Of a DNA stretch of 64,000 nucleotides, positions 1 to 13,408 are shown piece by piece (position 1 is the first letter of the stretch; each line of letters starts with the position of its first letter). Origin of the DNA: Climacium dendroides (taxonomy: Eukaryota > Streptophyta > Bryopsida > Hypnales > Climaciaceae); contig OX467082.1 in the NCBI GenBank assembly GCA_950106755.1, positions 7,192,001-7,256,000 on the forward strand. Direction: 5' to 3'. Position numbers and translations under genes: made by a program. The notes under the pieces were generated by a model. It worked only from the letters and a program-made list of their open reading frames with translations. It made no database searches and had not been told where the DNA came from.

Positions 1-299
1 AAAATGAAAAAATTGCATTCGCAAATGAATCTTGTGAGTTATTTTTTTTAAAAGATGCTTTAATTGCCCAATTTTACAAGAATGTCTATAATTTTCTCAT
101 AACAAATCCTAATTAAATGAATTAAAGCTTCCTAAATACTAAATAAGAAAGAAAATTATCTATGAGAATAGAAATTCAATTTCTTTTTTATTTGGCATTT
201 TTCCAAATCTTTCTAAATTTCTAAATATCCAAGGCACAAAATTTTGGTGTGAACTATACTTTGAAGTCTAATAATACTTAACCAAGTTGCTATTCTTAG

Positions 300-372
<73 letters not shown>

Positions 373-650
373 AGTCTATTTTAAATCTAATTTTAGCATC
401 AAAAATCCAATTTTCAAAATGATTGATTATGATTTTTTTATTCAAGATTTTGTACAAGAATGTCCATCACAAACTTGACTTTCATAGTGTTGAGGGCTTT
501 TGGAAATGAGCCTCAAATACACTAAATCTTGGAGAAAAAACCACAATAAAGATTCATTTAAAAATTGTAGAGTAGATTTTGAAATGCATGTTAGGCCCTT
601 TATCCTCATATTTTTTTGGTGACTTGATTTCTTTCATATTTTTTAGATCT
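1..650. repeat. Fragments of the TTAA-bordered family, cut by the window start
   Basis: 1-235 is a relative of 11575-11760. About 370-650 is a relative of the reverse complement of 9350-9700 (CCTCAAATACACTAAATCTT). A TA microsatellite separates them. Confidence 0.6.
305..369. repeat. (TA)n microsatellite
   Basis: Uninterrupted TA dinucleotides for about 65 bp. Confidence 0.95.
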
Positions 651-1133
651 TTCTGTAATTAGTTATGAATTTTTTTAAGTTGAAAGGCAACGGTCATTAA
701 AAGTGACCATGTCCTAAAATGTGCTAGTACATTCAATAAAGCAAAATGTACCTCTCCGTCATGATCACTCTTAGAGCATGGGTGTTTTTAGAGCAAACTC
801 CCTTATGGATTTACTTTTTTTTAATTTTAAAGGAAAATCATTTAAGTGACTACAATAAAGTACCTATGTTTTAGCATTAAACATGTTGATTACAAATGCA
901 TATTCTATATAAGAGGAAAACCAAAATATTAAATTTCTTTTTTATTTTTAAGTAATAAATAAATAAACTTCTTTTTTTATTTTAGAAATAAAATATATAG
1001 AAACAAAAAGAAAAATGAAAAAAATGAAAAAAATCTTTGTTTTTAATTAAAAAAGAGAAAAAAGATAAACATGCATATTTTTTATTTATTTTTAATTGAG
1101 CCTTGAGAAAATTGAAGAGCACATGAATTGAAA

Positions 1134-1232
1134 ATCCGGCCCTAGAATCCGGCCCAAGGGGTTTACATTAAGTAGGGCCGGATGAAATAACTGGGGCCGG
1201 ATTGAAGGCCGGATTGAAGGCAAATCCGGCCT
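1134..1232. repeat. Cluster of GGCCGGAT words in both orientations
   Basis: Within 100 bp there are three ATCCGGCC copies and four GGCCGGAT copies, an island in AT-rich sequence. The copies could fold on each other. The origin is unknown. Confidence 0.6.
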
Positions 1233-1926
1233 TAGGCACAGTATAAACCCACCCTTAGATAAAAGAAGAACTTATACAAATGAAAACTAAATATGTTTTA
1301 TTGCTTCATGTTTCAAATTCTCCAGGAAAAAAAACAAAACAAAACAAAAAACAAAAAACAAAACACACCCAAAAACATATCTTTTATGGATTAGAAGATT
1401 ATAATGTTTTTCTCATTACGACAGGGTTTTAGAGTTCTACTAATTTCAGAAATGTTGTGAAGTCTTACACTCTTTGTATATCCTTATTTTTAAAACAATC
1501 CTATTCAAAAAAGGGCATTACAAAATACAGTACAAACATGACGTTGAAGTATGTGACATGCATAAGTTATATACATTTTTGGCTTCTCCATAAGTCCATA
1601 TATACAAAACACCTTGAAGTCAATGGAAATTGTCCATGAGGTTCAAAACCAAACCCAAAACCAAAACCCTTCAAGTAATTGTTGTGATTGTAGCACCATC
1701 TCAATTCGGTCAATTGTAAATTATAACGTTTCACTTCATCACTAATATTGATCATGTTCTTGTTTTTTTCTTTCCCTTTGAAATATCCTACATGATGAAA
1801 AAATAAATAAAAAAATAATATCCTTTATATCTAGTTAAAATTTGTATGCATACAATTTCAAATGAATATTACAAATTTACAATTTGCTCAAAACAATGGC
1901 GTAATCTGAAATGTAGGAGACTAAGA

Positions 1927-1965
1927 GTTTAGGGTTTTAGGGTTTTAGGGTTTAGGGTTTAGGGT
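1927..1965. repeat. Interstitial plant telomere motif
   Basis: About five units of TTTAGGG/TTTTAGGG in a row. Confidence 0.85.
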
Positions 1966-2119
1966 CTCACTGTAAACTTCAAAGACCTCTAAATGATTAT
2001 TTAAAATCTGATTATAACTTGTCTATTTTTTATTTTCTGGGTTAATGACAAAAGCATAGGATGCTGAAACTTTAATTGACCCAAAAAAATTGAGAGTAAG
2101 TAAAGGTAGACGAGAAGAA

Positions 2120-3345
2120 TCCTATGTCTTATGCCAATATGGAAAAAATTTAAACGCCTCGAAATACTAGGCGACGGACTAGGCGGATGGAGCAGACGGG
2201 GCAGTCGGGCGGACGGGGCGGTTGGACGCAATCGGGTTGTCCGTCGTCCGCCTGTCCGCTTCAGCGGTGGACGGGGCAGGTTCGTCCACCCGTTCGCCGG
2301 GCGCGGTCGGCCCGGCTGGCCGTCCGCTTCGGCGGCGGACGGGACAGCTCTGTCCGCCCGTCCGCCGGCTCGGGCCATGTCCGCGTGGTCCGGGACAAGT
2401 CCGGTCCCGGGCCTCTTTCAGGTCTGGGAGCGGACGGATATATTGGCCTATTCCAGAACTTCCCTTGAGAAAAGGAAAAGCGGTTGATCGCCTCCGTAAA
2501 CGTGTAGGGAAAACCTTGATGAAAGCAAAGGAGCAAATGATGGACAAGCCTAAAAAAGCTTGTGTATCTTCAACAGTACAAGAGAAAAGAGGGGGAAATC
2601 AAACACTTTCATCAGACGATGAAGAGAACACCATGACTGATGAAGATGATGGATTCCAATCAAGAGAGTACAGTAGCGGGGCAGAGGTGAAAGGAGATAG
2701 TGATTACCACCCCTAGGCATTCAAATTTAGAAAGGATTTGAATCAAGAACATTTACAAAACTTGGTGCTCAAATGCTTACGATTTAGAGAGATGAATAGC
2801 TAAGATTTATTAGTTCTTGGAGCATTTCTTAGTAGTACAAGGTTGCCAAATTATCTGGAAAAAATTAATCAAACTATCATGTTGGGGGGATTTTGTCCCA
2901 AGTGATATTGAAGAAATCTTCATTGTGTTATTTTTTGTTCTCAATTTCAAGTGTATAGCACGTAAAAATTTCTGAAGCGCCAAAACTCACAAATATGTAA
3001 AAAGAACCCTAAAACAAAATGAAAACCATGCAAAATTGCAAAATGCAAAGTTACAAACCCTCACTCACTCAGTCGGTCACTCCCTAAACCCCTTGAACCG
3101 TTCGCCCGTCCGCCAATCCGTCTAACTGCCCGTCCGCCCGACCGCCCATCCGTCCGCTCGCTCGTCTGCCCGTCCACCAATCCGTCCGCCCGTCCGCCCG
3201 TCTGACCGGCCCGTCCGACCGACCGACCGACCGCAGGACGGCGACCGAGGACCGTCCGCAGGGTCCAGACGTACGAACGTCAAGACGTCCGATTTCGGAC
3301 GCAATTTCGCCGCGGACGCACGTCCACGACAACCTTGTTGAGCTT
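2120..3345. mobile_element. Possible element with GC-rich CGTCCG-repeat ends
   Basis: Two GC-rich blocks (about 2155-2450 and 3050-3345) are dense in CGTCCG/GTCCGCC words, mostly in opposite orientation, inside otherwise AT-rich DNA. Between them is an open frame tail (to 2716) reading RLRKRVGKTLMKAKEQMMDK and an acidic stretch SSDDEENTMTDEDDG. The composition jump and subterminal repeat layout suggest a hAT-like or other DNA element, but no transposase motif is seen. Confidence 0.4.
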
Positions 3346-3404
3346 GGCTATATTCTTTTTGAATGGTATAGCTTTAATTTTTCTCCTAAACACAAATTGA
3401 AAAT

Positions 3405-3640
3405 AAAATTATATTAATCCATCTTAATCTTTAACAAACTAAGTAGCATTTTTAGCAATATAGCATTTTGGGTCATTCATTTACAAATGGAATTTTTTTT
3501 TTTTGAAATTTTCACACAATATGTTGATGAGGAGTACCTATAAGGTACAATAAATTTCATAATTTTTGATTAAATGGTCAAAAAGTTATTGTATGATATA
3601 CAGTTTCTTATAAAGCCAAAGAAGTCTTAAGAAAATCGAA
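3405..3640 (+). mobile_element. Single, diverged arm of the fold-back family
   Basis: ATTTACAAATGGAATTTTT, GAAATTTTCACACAATAT, GAGGAGTACCTATAAGG and GGTCAAAAAGTTATTGTATG follow the order of the arm at 10733-11066. The terminus is not clear. Confidence 0.45.
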
Positions 3641-4984
3641 TTTCTAAGAAATATATACATTCCAAGCATCATGATCTTGCAAGTAGTAAAGCTTTTTATT
3701 TAGAATTTTTAGACAGGTGTACTCAAATAAGTTAACCAAAGGAACCCTTTAGTTGGATTTGTTGAAAAATAAACATCGATGAAGATTTCAGCCTTGCTTG
3801 CTTTGCAGACTAGCGTTTTGAAGTGGTTTTGAACCTCTAAATATGAAAAAACTTCAAGGATTAAAATAAAATTTTCAAATACCATACCTTTAGGACATCT
3901 TCACCACTATTCAACAAATAAATAATTAATTAAAAATTTAAGGTTAGCCACTTTTTAAAAAAATTGAAATTTGACTTTTCGGATTAAAAAAGCAATGATA
4001 GTTTCGCCTTTCATCCAACCTTTAACCTAGATCATCTATCCTACAACAACTCCCCAAAGTAGTTGGCCACCATACAAACCGCACTTGAAATTGAAATTAT
4101 ATGAAGTGAAATTTGGACATGTTATTGTACAAAGGAGACTCTGCCCTCATGTGCAATTTCACTTAGAACAAACTCGACAGTGAGACCTATCATTATTTGA
4201 ATGAAATATGTATGAAAAAATAATTTTTTTTATGTGAAAAAAAAAAAAGCCAAAGCACTTCATTTTTTTTTAATAGGAAAAATGTACATCTAGTACTAAA
4301 TTTATTTCATATTCTACACTAAATAGTGAAATTAGGTTGCCTTACTCAGGAAAGTTACCTCATGACTCACCACTTCTCCAGATGGAGGCACAAGCAATTC
4401 TTTAAACCCAAGCCATGAACCAATGCACCAACCCATGCAACACACATGGCTCCTACATTAGTGCATCCTTCTACAGAAATTGTACATATTTATATAGTGT
4501 ATAATATTGAGAAATTAGTGTGGGACAACCTAATTTCACTATTTAGTGTAGGGAATCATGTACGAGTATAACTGAGCACCTTGTTTTCATCACTGAGCAC
4601 CTTGTTTTCATCACCAATGAGCAGTGTTGAAGCTCATGTCTGACTTGGCTTTGGGGGGGAGGGGAAGGGTCAAAGGGCAGCAGCAGCAGCCCCCACATGC
4701 AGAATCACACTTGAGGACCTTGGTCACTCCGCTTCATAAAAAAATACAATTTTCAAAAAAAGCAACAATTTCATAACTTCCCGGGGCGTAGTTCCCAAGG
4801 AGCGATATGCTGCTGGGTTTGTTAGTACAGTTATTGGTCTGCTCATGAACTGCAGTATTTTAACCCTTCCAAAGGACGGCCCTATGATCCATCATGAAAA
4901 TCATCCCTTTTCGCATTTGTGTGAATAGTTTGGTTTTATATTAAAAAAAATAATAATCCTTGAGCACTCATTGGAAGTCAAAAC
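3641..4984. other. AT-rich intergenic DNA
   Basis: No gene seen. GAGCACCTTGTTTTCATCAC is repeated back to back at about 4573-4612; a CAGCAGCAGCAGC run lies at 4678-4690. Confidence 0.6.
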
Positions 4985-5370
4985 TACAAAGGTAAAGCAG
5001 CCCATTGTGGCCAGAATTTGGAGTCTGCCCTCATGCCACCGCTGAAATTTTTCAAAAATTTTCCCACATAAAGACAAGTGTGAGAAATAGTGAGAGCAAT
5101 TGAAATTCTATTTTTCAAACAATGAATGAATTCGTCATGAATTTTTGAACTGATCTATCTAAAAGAGTCAGTAGGCTACCTGATTACCAACAAAAACTAT
5201 ATCTAATATGTTCATCTTAATCACCTAAAGCAGTCACAATAATTTCTAATGTGGAAGGCCCTAGAAAAGTCACATTCTATCGTGATTTGGCTTGAAAAAC
5301 TATCATGGGTTGTTAGGTGTCCACTATGGGTCATCTGACCGCAATGGGATGTTTTACCTTATAGAAGACC
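4985..5370. repeat. Dispersed repeat, also at 50925-51380
   Basis: Shares CAGCCCATTGTGG, GCTGAAATTTTTCAA, CCCACATAAAGA, AAGTGTGAGAAA and TTCTAA-ATGGAAGGCC with 50925-51380 in the same order. No coding region. Confidence 0.75.
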
Positions 5371-5454
5371 TTCTCTAGTTTCATGCAAAATTTTTGAGGA
5401 TGAATAGTTGCTGATTTCTGTCCTACACACAAGGATTATGTGACATTCATGGAC

Positions 5455-5915
5455 CCCAAAATGGCTGCAACGTCGTTTATTTATGGGTTAAGGATGGGGA
5501 CCCCATGACCAAGATAGTCACCAAAACTCTCGAATTATTGGACCAATAGGTACATCCACTTTTTTCTACGGTCAACAGTGAAGTCATCTATTGGACCATT
5601 GTGGGTCTATTTATTGGGTTAAATGGTTTGGAAACTCTCCCTTCTCGACATTTGTAACTGGGGATACCCTCTGGGGATTGAAAAATTCATGTCATTTTTT
5701 TACCTCACATTTCATGGGAAGCATATGGGATCATGATGTGCCTACGAGATTCCTAATTGTTCAACAAGTGTATGAAGCGAATTGGTCTTGGAAGGATGGG
5801 GGCTCCAATGACCAAGGTACTCATCAAAATATTTTTATTATTGAACCAATAAGTGCATTCTTTGTTTCTATAGTTAACAATGAAATCATCCATTGGATCT
5901 TCTAGATCTGCCACA
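5455..5915. repeat. Tandem duplication, offset about 305 bp
   Basis: About 5501-5605 and 5808-5915 share CCATGACCAAG, CCAATAGGTACATyC and CATCyATTGGA in order. The open frame 5591-5905 spans the duplication and has no recognisable product. Confidence 0.65.
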
Positions 5916-6517
5916 CCCTTGTTAGGGTTAAACTCACTTGTTAATAAAAATAGTTTAATTTTTTTTTTTTATAAAGTTATAAAATATGATCCATTGATCA
6001 CTACCATGGGTTGAATGTAACATATTACTAACCAATATTTTGTGTTTGTGGTATGTTTATAATCATTCATTGTTCAAAATCATTTGAATGATTGATCATT
6101 AAGTAGTTGAATATGGTTTTAAAAAGATTATGATTTCATCTAAAGGAAAGTTTTTAAAAATTATGGGAATCCATATGATTATACCTGTGATTGATTTCTA
6201 GACCATCGCTAAATCAATTTCAAGGTTTTTGTATGAAATTCACTAAAAATATCAAATTTGATTTTTAAAATTCAATTTTATTTTGATTGACTAAAATTAT
6301 GTTTACATGTCTTAACGAAAAAGGATAAAACGTTGACAGTAAAAGTATCATTGCCTTCTTCTAATTGTAAATTTTTGTTAATAGGATTATAGTGGTCACT
6401 TCGACTCTCCAACAATTTTATTTGAACCATAGTGATTATTTAGAATAATCAATGAAATTTAAATCCAATTCAATGTATATAAAAGAATGAGCTATAATTG
6501 AGTTTTGTAGATCCAAA

Positions 6518-6765
6518 TTAATCCCTAAAGGACTAAACTTGTATTTTTATGGGAACATGGTGATCCTGAATTTTTATTTTCTTCTTTGAAATTTTCACAC
6601 AATAGGTGTCCAAAGATTAGCTTTAAGGTGCAACAATTCTCATAGCTTTTGACTTCATGGATAAAAATTATTACATGATATATAACTTTCCATGCTTGGT
6701 AGGCAACTCAAGAAACTAAAAAATTTATTTTTTAAAAAAGATGAAGATTTAGCCTTGATTTGGGT
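6518..6765 (+). mobile_element. Single, diverged arm of the fold-back family
   Basis: It begins TTAATCCCTAAAGGACTAAA and continues with GAAATTTTCACACAATA, AGCTTTAAGGTGCAACAATT and GCTTGGTAGGCAACTCAAG, in the order of the arm at 51605. Confidence 0.55.
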
Positions 6766-7121
6766 TTGAGTACTTTGAATTAGTTTGGGGCCTAAAAACA
6801 TCAAAAAGCTTTAAGGGTTAAAATAATTTTGAACTTCACAAGCTAGGCCTTTTTGCTTTCACACATTGCAGTGCCCCTATTTGCTATCAAAAACTATTGA
6901 ACATTGTTAAAATTTTGGAATTCATCAATCCATATATTCAATTCAATTGTAGATGAAGGGACAATCAAGCATTACAAATAAAAAGACTGATTATATTTAG
7001 TATTGATTAATTAAGACATCTACAAATTTGATGTACTCAATTGGTTTTGAGCCAAGTGCAAGCACTTCCAACTAAGATGACTTAAGCATTCAAGTAACTA
7101 AGGGTGGGTTTGTAAACAAAG

Positions 7122-8184
7122 TTAACCCCTATACACATTGCTTCACAATTTATTTGAAGTTTTATAACTTTACCCATTAAGGACCAGGTCAATGAAGGGA
7201 GTGAAAAAGTGGTTGAAATTGACATGTCAAAAAACAACCTTGCTTTTCAAGTGTTATAAGTCTAAATGTGAATAAGTTATGAAAATCTCAACCGTAAAAT
7301 CTTGTAGTGTGCATGTTGTAGATGGTGTAAATCAAATTTGGGGTCATTTGACCGTATAGATTGAAAGATTATAATGTTTTAGTGTTGACAAAAGATGCTG
7401 AAATTTTCCTAAAAACACATTTGGAGGTGAAATTCAATTTCTAAACCTACCGTGAAACCTACTCAAATGAAAAAACTTTAAACTACAAAGTGATTTAAAA
7501 TCAAAGACAAACACTTTGGTGGAAAAAAATCATTCAATTGACTCATTGCGTTTGCAAAATTGTTTTGACATGTCAAAAAATAGTGAAAAAAGTAGTAAAA
7601 AAACACATCTATGGTTGAACCTACCTCTACTAAAATGCTTCTCAGTCAATCATAACTTCTTGGATTAATATGAAATTTTTACCACAAGAATTAGACTAGT
7701 ATGCGCAACTTTTACAACAAAAATTATTGAAAACAAACCTTGTTTGAAGAAGTTATAAGCCGCCAAAGTTCAATGTTATGCAAAAATGTTTGGATTTTGA
7801 ACTTCGAATTGCTCCTAAGCATTCAAAAGAACTTGGATTGACATGGAATTTTATCACAATAATTAGACTTTATGGGAAACAAAACACAACAAATTTTATT
7901 GAAATCTAACATTTGATGAAAAAGATACAAGCCCCCGAAGTTGCAACCATCTCATTGCAGTGTGGTAAACTCAAATTGAACCTGCGAACTTTGAATGTCT
8001 TTCAAAAACTCATTACATCTTAGATAGATCTGAAAATTTTACCGCAAAAAATAGACTATTGTGCGCAACTTTCCCAACAAGTTTTATTGAATTTGGACAT
8101 TGAATGCAAAAGTCACAGCACTTTCAAGTTGACTACTAGACTGTGTGAGGACACTTTTGGTCCCCTTGGGCGGTGAGGGGTTAA
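7122..8184. mobile_element. TTAA-bordered element, second copy of the 30769-31747 subfamily
   Basis: It ends CCTTGGGCGGTGAGGGGTTAA-like at 8165-8184 and starts TTAACCCCTATACAC at 7122. Homology to the other copy begins at about 7240, so the left boundary is less certain than the right. Confidence 0.6.
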
Positions 8185-8595
8185 TGGATCAAATGCATTA
8201 TAGAAAATAATTTGGAAAAAAAATTGATATTAGAAGCATTTGCATAATATAGTGTATTTGAGTTTATGTTGCAATGTTCTACATTTCACTATTGTTTAGG
8301 TCATGATTTGAAGATTTGACCTCATAAATCTTCAAATCACGACCTATTAAATTGTTGCCTATGAAATAAATTTTGATGGTTTACATGACACACTTATTAA
8401 AAGACCAAAACATTGTCATATAACCTTAAAGTACTCCAAAATTCAAAAAACTTCAAAGACAAGTAGAACTATTAGTTCTAATTTTTTCTAAAAGAGAAAT
8501 ATGCGAAATGAATTCATTAAGTGATTGATTTCTATATTTAATTTTTGGACCTTTTAAACCCTCTAAGTATTGATATTCATTTAGTCAATGTATTA

Positions 8596-10171
8596 TTAAC
8601 CCCTAAAGTCTAAAGTCTATACGAGGGACTCTTTGATTTTAGATAGGCTTGTGTGATCTCAATTTTTGACATGCTTTTTTGAATTTTTTTTAAAGATAGG
8701 AAATCAAATAAGCTTTTGGAGAATATCATTTTTTTTTTCAATTGGTGCCCCAAATCTAAAGTTATGCCACAAAGAGTCCAAAAAACAACTTGAGGGGTAG
8801 CCCCCCCCCCAACTCACAAAAAATTAACTTTTTTGAATTTTGAATTTTTTACTCAAAGATTATATTTTGTGTACATTTGAAGCTTTAATTTGTTCTATTT
8901 GGACTAGTAATGAGAAAGTTATGGACAATCTTGTTTTTCAGGCAATCTAAGTATCTTTTTGGAAAAATAACTTATAGACTTCATTTTTTAATGTGATTTT
9001 AACAATTTAAAAAAAAATATTGTTAGGCAAGGTTAAGTTTGCTTGCTAGAACAATCTTATTGTTGGAATTATTGTGTTTCAATTCTATTTTAGAGCTATT
9101 AATCCCTAAATGCCCAAGGCCTGTTTTGAGCTTTTTGGAATTTGCTCTAAATTGAACAAAAAGCCATTATTTTGATAAGTTGTATCAATTTTTTTTGAAT
9201 TGTAACCATACAAATTCAAATTAGACATGTTAGAAATCACATAGGAAAAACAAACCCCACAATATTACTTATGAATTAAAAAATTATCATGAAGGTGTTA
9301 AAACTATGAAAATCTTTCAGCTCTCTTTTGCATGTCAAATCTAAAAAATTGGTCACTAAAAAAATATGAGGTTGAAGGGCCTCACATGCATAACCCCAAT
9401 CAATTTATGGCTTCTCAAAATCTACTCTACAATTTTTTTAAATGAATTTCTAATGTGATTTTTTCTCCAAAATCTAGTGTATTTGAGGCTCATTTTCAAG
9501 AGCCTTCAACACTATGGAAAGTCAAGATTATAGTGAACACCCTTGCACAAGATCTTGAATAGAAAAATCATAATGAATCATTTCAAAATCAGATTTTTGA
9601 TGCTAAAATTAGACTTCAAAAAGAATTTTGTCAAAAATACAAACTACTAAAAATAGCAAACGGGTTAGGTATTATTTAACTTCAAGGTATTGTGAACACT
9701 AGAATTTGGTGCCTTGGGCATTTAAGACTTAATAGTTTAGTTATCCCTTTAATCTTGAACCTACTTCTACTTGATAGTTTTTTATTGAGTGAAAATTAAG
9801 GGGGGGGGGGGGGAATGTTTGTTGAATTTTTTTCCTTAGATTCTCAACTCAATTACTCACCATAAAAATCAAAATCAGTAGTGCAAAAAATTTAAGTTAA
9901 AAAGATTCAAAGCCAAAAATCTAGCCGATGAAGGTGTTAAAATTTTTTTTTTGCACTTTGAATGCAAACATCTTGCAATCTCTATGACCAAAGTTTCTAA
10001 AACTTTTTCTATGCATTTTTATACTCTTCCATTTTTATACTAATGTAGTACAAGTTCTTGCAGTTAGTTATTTAAAAATAATAATTTTAAAAGTTTTTTT
10101 GTTCTTTGCAATAAAAATGACAGTTTTGAGTAGGTTTTGATGAAAAAAGGCCTTGGGACTTTAGGGGTTAA
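8596..10171. mobile_element. TTAA-bordered element, 1576 bp
   Basis: It starts TTAACCCCTAAAGTC and ends GACTTTAGGGGTTAA, a perfect 15-bp inverted terminus. An internal boundary-like AATCCCTAAATGCCCAAGGC at 9100 suggests two units in series. No coding region. Confidence 0.7.
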
Positions 10172-10732
10172 ATGAGAAGTTTTAGAATTTATATCTTCAA
10201 GATAACTTGTTTTGATAAATTAAAATTTGAGTACATACTCTTTGTATTGATGCATAAATTTAAAATTTAATCCTTCAACTTTTGTAATAATCCAATACTA
10301 AACATTTTTTAAATGATTGAAGAAAATTTTCACCAATATTGACAAGAATACTCATTGAGTTTGCAAGAGTGTACAAATGCTGATTATAAAAATTCTATAT
10401 TTTGAATATTGTATTACATTTGTATAGTTTGATTTATTATTGACACCACCAATATTTATAAAAAATAAATAGGTATTTGAATTTGAAATCCCTTTAATGA
10501 TTAGTGACATATTTAATATTATCAAATTTAGAAAAAAATATAAAATTTTAATTATAAAACTCTAAATATGATTATTTTTCCTTCTAATTATTTAAGAATT
10601 AATAACAAAGACTGAGTCTGTACGCTACTTGTAACAACTAACTAAAGGTTTCAAACTTTAGCGACTTTAGAAAGAAAAATTGAATAATTATTATTTTTGT
10701 ACATGTGACTATTTTTGTTACTTTAGAGTGGT

Positions 10733-11066
10733 TTAAACCCTAAAGCACTAAATTGCATTTTTTTTGGCAACATAGTAATTTTGGACAACTCACTACAAGC
10801 GGAATTTTTATTCTTTTTTGCTAAAATTTTTACACAACATTTTCTCAAGGAGTAGCTTCAAGGCTTGACAATTTTCATAACTTTTGACTACATGGTTAAA
10901 AAGTTATTGCATAATGTGTCTTTTTCATTGCTTAGTGGGCCGTCCGAGTAACTCAAAAAACTTCTTTAATAATCATTTTTAAAAAAAATAAAAATTTGAA
11001 ATTGGTTTTCTAGATTCATATATAAGTAGGAAGCTTTGAATCATTCAATTTTGATTGGGGTATATT
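10733..11066 (+). mobile_element. Single arm of the long fold-back family
   Basis: TTAAACCCTAAAGCACTAAA at 10733 and the following 330 bp match one arm of 51605-52341 (AAGGAGTAGCTTCAAGGC, CATGGTTAAAAAGTTATTG). The opposite arm is absent; a different TTAA element begins at 11075. Confidence 0.65.
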
Positions 11067-11074
11067 CCATTTGT

Positions 11075-11991
11075 TTAACACCTAAAGTCCCAAGGCCTTC
11101 TTTCCATCAAAAGACATTCAAAATTGTCATTTCTATAGCAAAGAGCAAGAAAAATGTTTTTTTGGCATATCTAACCAAAGGATCTTGTACTAGACTAATA
11201 TAAGAATGTGTGGAAGAAATTTCACAAACTTTGAAGTGTAGCTTGTAAAAAATTAGCTTTTCAAGTGAAGAAAACAAATTATTTTGTACGTTGTTCAACT
11301 ACAATTTTTGGTTTTGAACCTTCATAATTTATAATTTTTGCTCTATTGATTTTGAATTTCTAATTTTGTATGATAAAGAATTGAACTGAAATTCTAGAAA
11401 AAAAAATTAAAAAAGCACACCTAGTTTTCACTCATTAAAAATTGTTAAATAGAACTAGGTTCAAAATTGAAGGAAAACCTAAATTGTTAATAGCTTTAAG
11501 ATGGAATTGAAATACACTAATATCAACAATGAGATTAGTTTGGCAAAATATATTAACCTTTTAAAACTTTTTTTTTTGAATTATTTTGAAAATTGAAGTA
11601 AAAAATGAATCCTACAAGTTATTTTATTAAAAAAAATGCTCTAATTGCTTGAAAAACAAGATTGTCCAGAACTTTCTTATAACAAATCCAAATGGAATAA
11701 ATCAAAGCTTCCCATGTATACAAAAATATAATATATACAATTTTTCCCCTAAATTTTGTACTTTAAAATTTTTTGAAGTTTTTTATTGGTTGAACTAAAA
11801 AAAGTGCTTTTTGTGCCATAACTTTCGCTTTGGGGTTCCCATTGAAACACAAATTATATTTTGGAAAGCTAATGTGTTTTTCGATGTTCACATTAAAAAA
11901 ATTCATAAAATCATGACAAATATTAAGACTGTACAAGCTTGCCCAAAATCCATTTTGTCTCTTGAGTGGACAATGGGACTTTAGGGGTTAA
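11075..11991. mobile_element. TTAA-bordered element, 917 bp
   Basis: The left terminus TTAACACCTAAAGTCCCA is mirrored by the right terminus TTAACCCCTAAAGTCCCA read in reverse. Interior sequence matches 34316-36059 in the same order, including an AATTTTTGGTTTTGAACCTT-type block. No coding region. Confidence 0.8.
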
Positions 11992-12999
11992 GGTCCAAAT
12001 TTATATTTTCTTTTGGCTTTCTGTAGTAATTTTTTGATGTGCTTCTAATGATATTCTCTCAACTTCTAATTCTATATAAATCATTCAAAAGTTACTTAAT
12101 TCGTGTAGTCCTTGGATGGAATGCATTCATGATACTCTTAGTCATTTGAGGATTAATTAATCCTCAAGTGCTATGCTACTAACAAATTGGAACTCAATTT
12201 TCATTCTCATCGTTGCTTGGATGAAAGTCATTATAATTTGTGAAGATACTTTATCAAGTTGTTGTCCTATCTAGTGGTTGGATTTGATGTTATTAGAGTC
12301 CATTATTTTTCAAAAATTACAAAATGTGATAGTATGTCAAATGGTTGACCAAGCCCAAATTACATTGACTCTAGTTCAAAATTGGATTTGCAAAAATAAG
12401 GTCATAGATTTCAAAAATACAAAAATTAAAAAAAATCCCTATGGAAAAAAAAACTCATTTCAAATCCATTCCAACAAATTGCATTCAAAAAATGATAATA
12501 ATTTGCTTGTAATCAAATCTAGAAGGAATTTTGAAATTTTCCTTTTAAAATTTATAAAAAAATATTGGTGGTGGCATTGGTGAATCTAACCATACGAACA
12601 GAATTTGGAATTCAAAATCTACAACTTTTATTTGTATACAAATTCCAAAATATTATTCAAAATAGTACTTTATGGTGATTTTTCTCAAATCATGAATTTT
12701 GAAGAAGACTCTAGATGTTTAGGGGTTGATAGTATTAAAATACAATTATTGAAAACCTTTAAGTAAGATATGTGCACCCAAATGTAACAAGAGTCATTTA
12801 TGAACACTTAAACGTGCACTTAAAATAAGCCTTAAGCTAAAGCGTAGGTGGACCCAATGTTGATAAGTGAGTTTCCATGAATGTGTCATAGTGATGGAGC
12901 TGGGTTTTGCATTGGCCAATAAAATGAGTGTGATACAAGCTCATGGTTTGTTGCTTTTGGATGTATCCATGTTCACTTTGGGATTAGTCTATTATTTTT

Positions 13000-13408
13000 A
13001 GTAGATGCATCTAACACATTTGTTTTTACAATTTTGTATTATATTCATACAAGCTCAAAAAACACAAAACCAATTTTGTTGATTTTCTTAACCATTTCCT
13101 AACAAGCATACATCATTTTATATTGTACCTACCCTCAACTCAAGATCTGTAAATCTCAAATATTAAAGGGTCACATTTAGATGCTTCTACCCTTTCTCTG
13201 GAAGGTCCACACTAGGTGCATCTACGCACTTGTTTTCACAAATTCGTTTTATATTCATACAAGCTTGGAAAAATATGAAAACCACATTTGTTGGTTTCCT
13301 AGACCCATCTCCTAACACATCTAGGAACAAATTTTGTTTATTTTGTACCTAGTACCCTCGAGATCTGCAAATCTCAAATATTAAGTGTCACATTGAGATG
13401 CTTCCGGA
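13000..13408. repeat. Tandem duplication, unit about 210 bp
   Basis: TATATTCATACAAGCT, ATCTGyAAATCTCAAATATT and TCACATTkAGATGCTTC occur in both halves (13000-13190 and 13214-13408). Confidence 0.75.

Larger units (their letters stand above)
651..2119. other. AT-rich intergenic DNA
   Basis: Beyond the GGCCGGAT cluster and telomere-like motif listed above, I see only AT-rich sequence and chance open frames. Confidence 0.6.

Noticed and set aside
1927..1965. Chromosome end
   Set aside because: Only about five telomere units, with non-telomeric DNA on both sides.
2001..2547. Several Arg/Pro/Gly-rich frames
   Set aside because: They are readings of the CGTCCG-repeat block, present in many frames at once.
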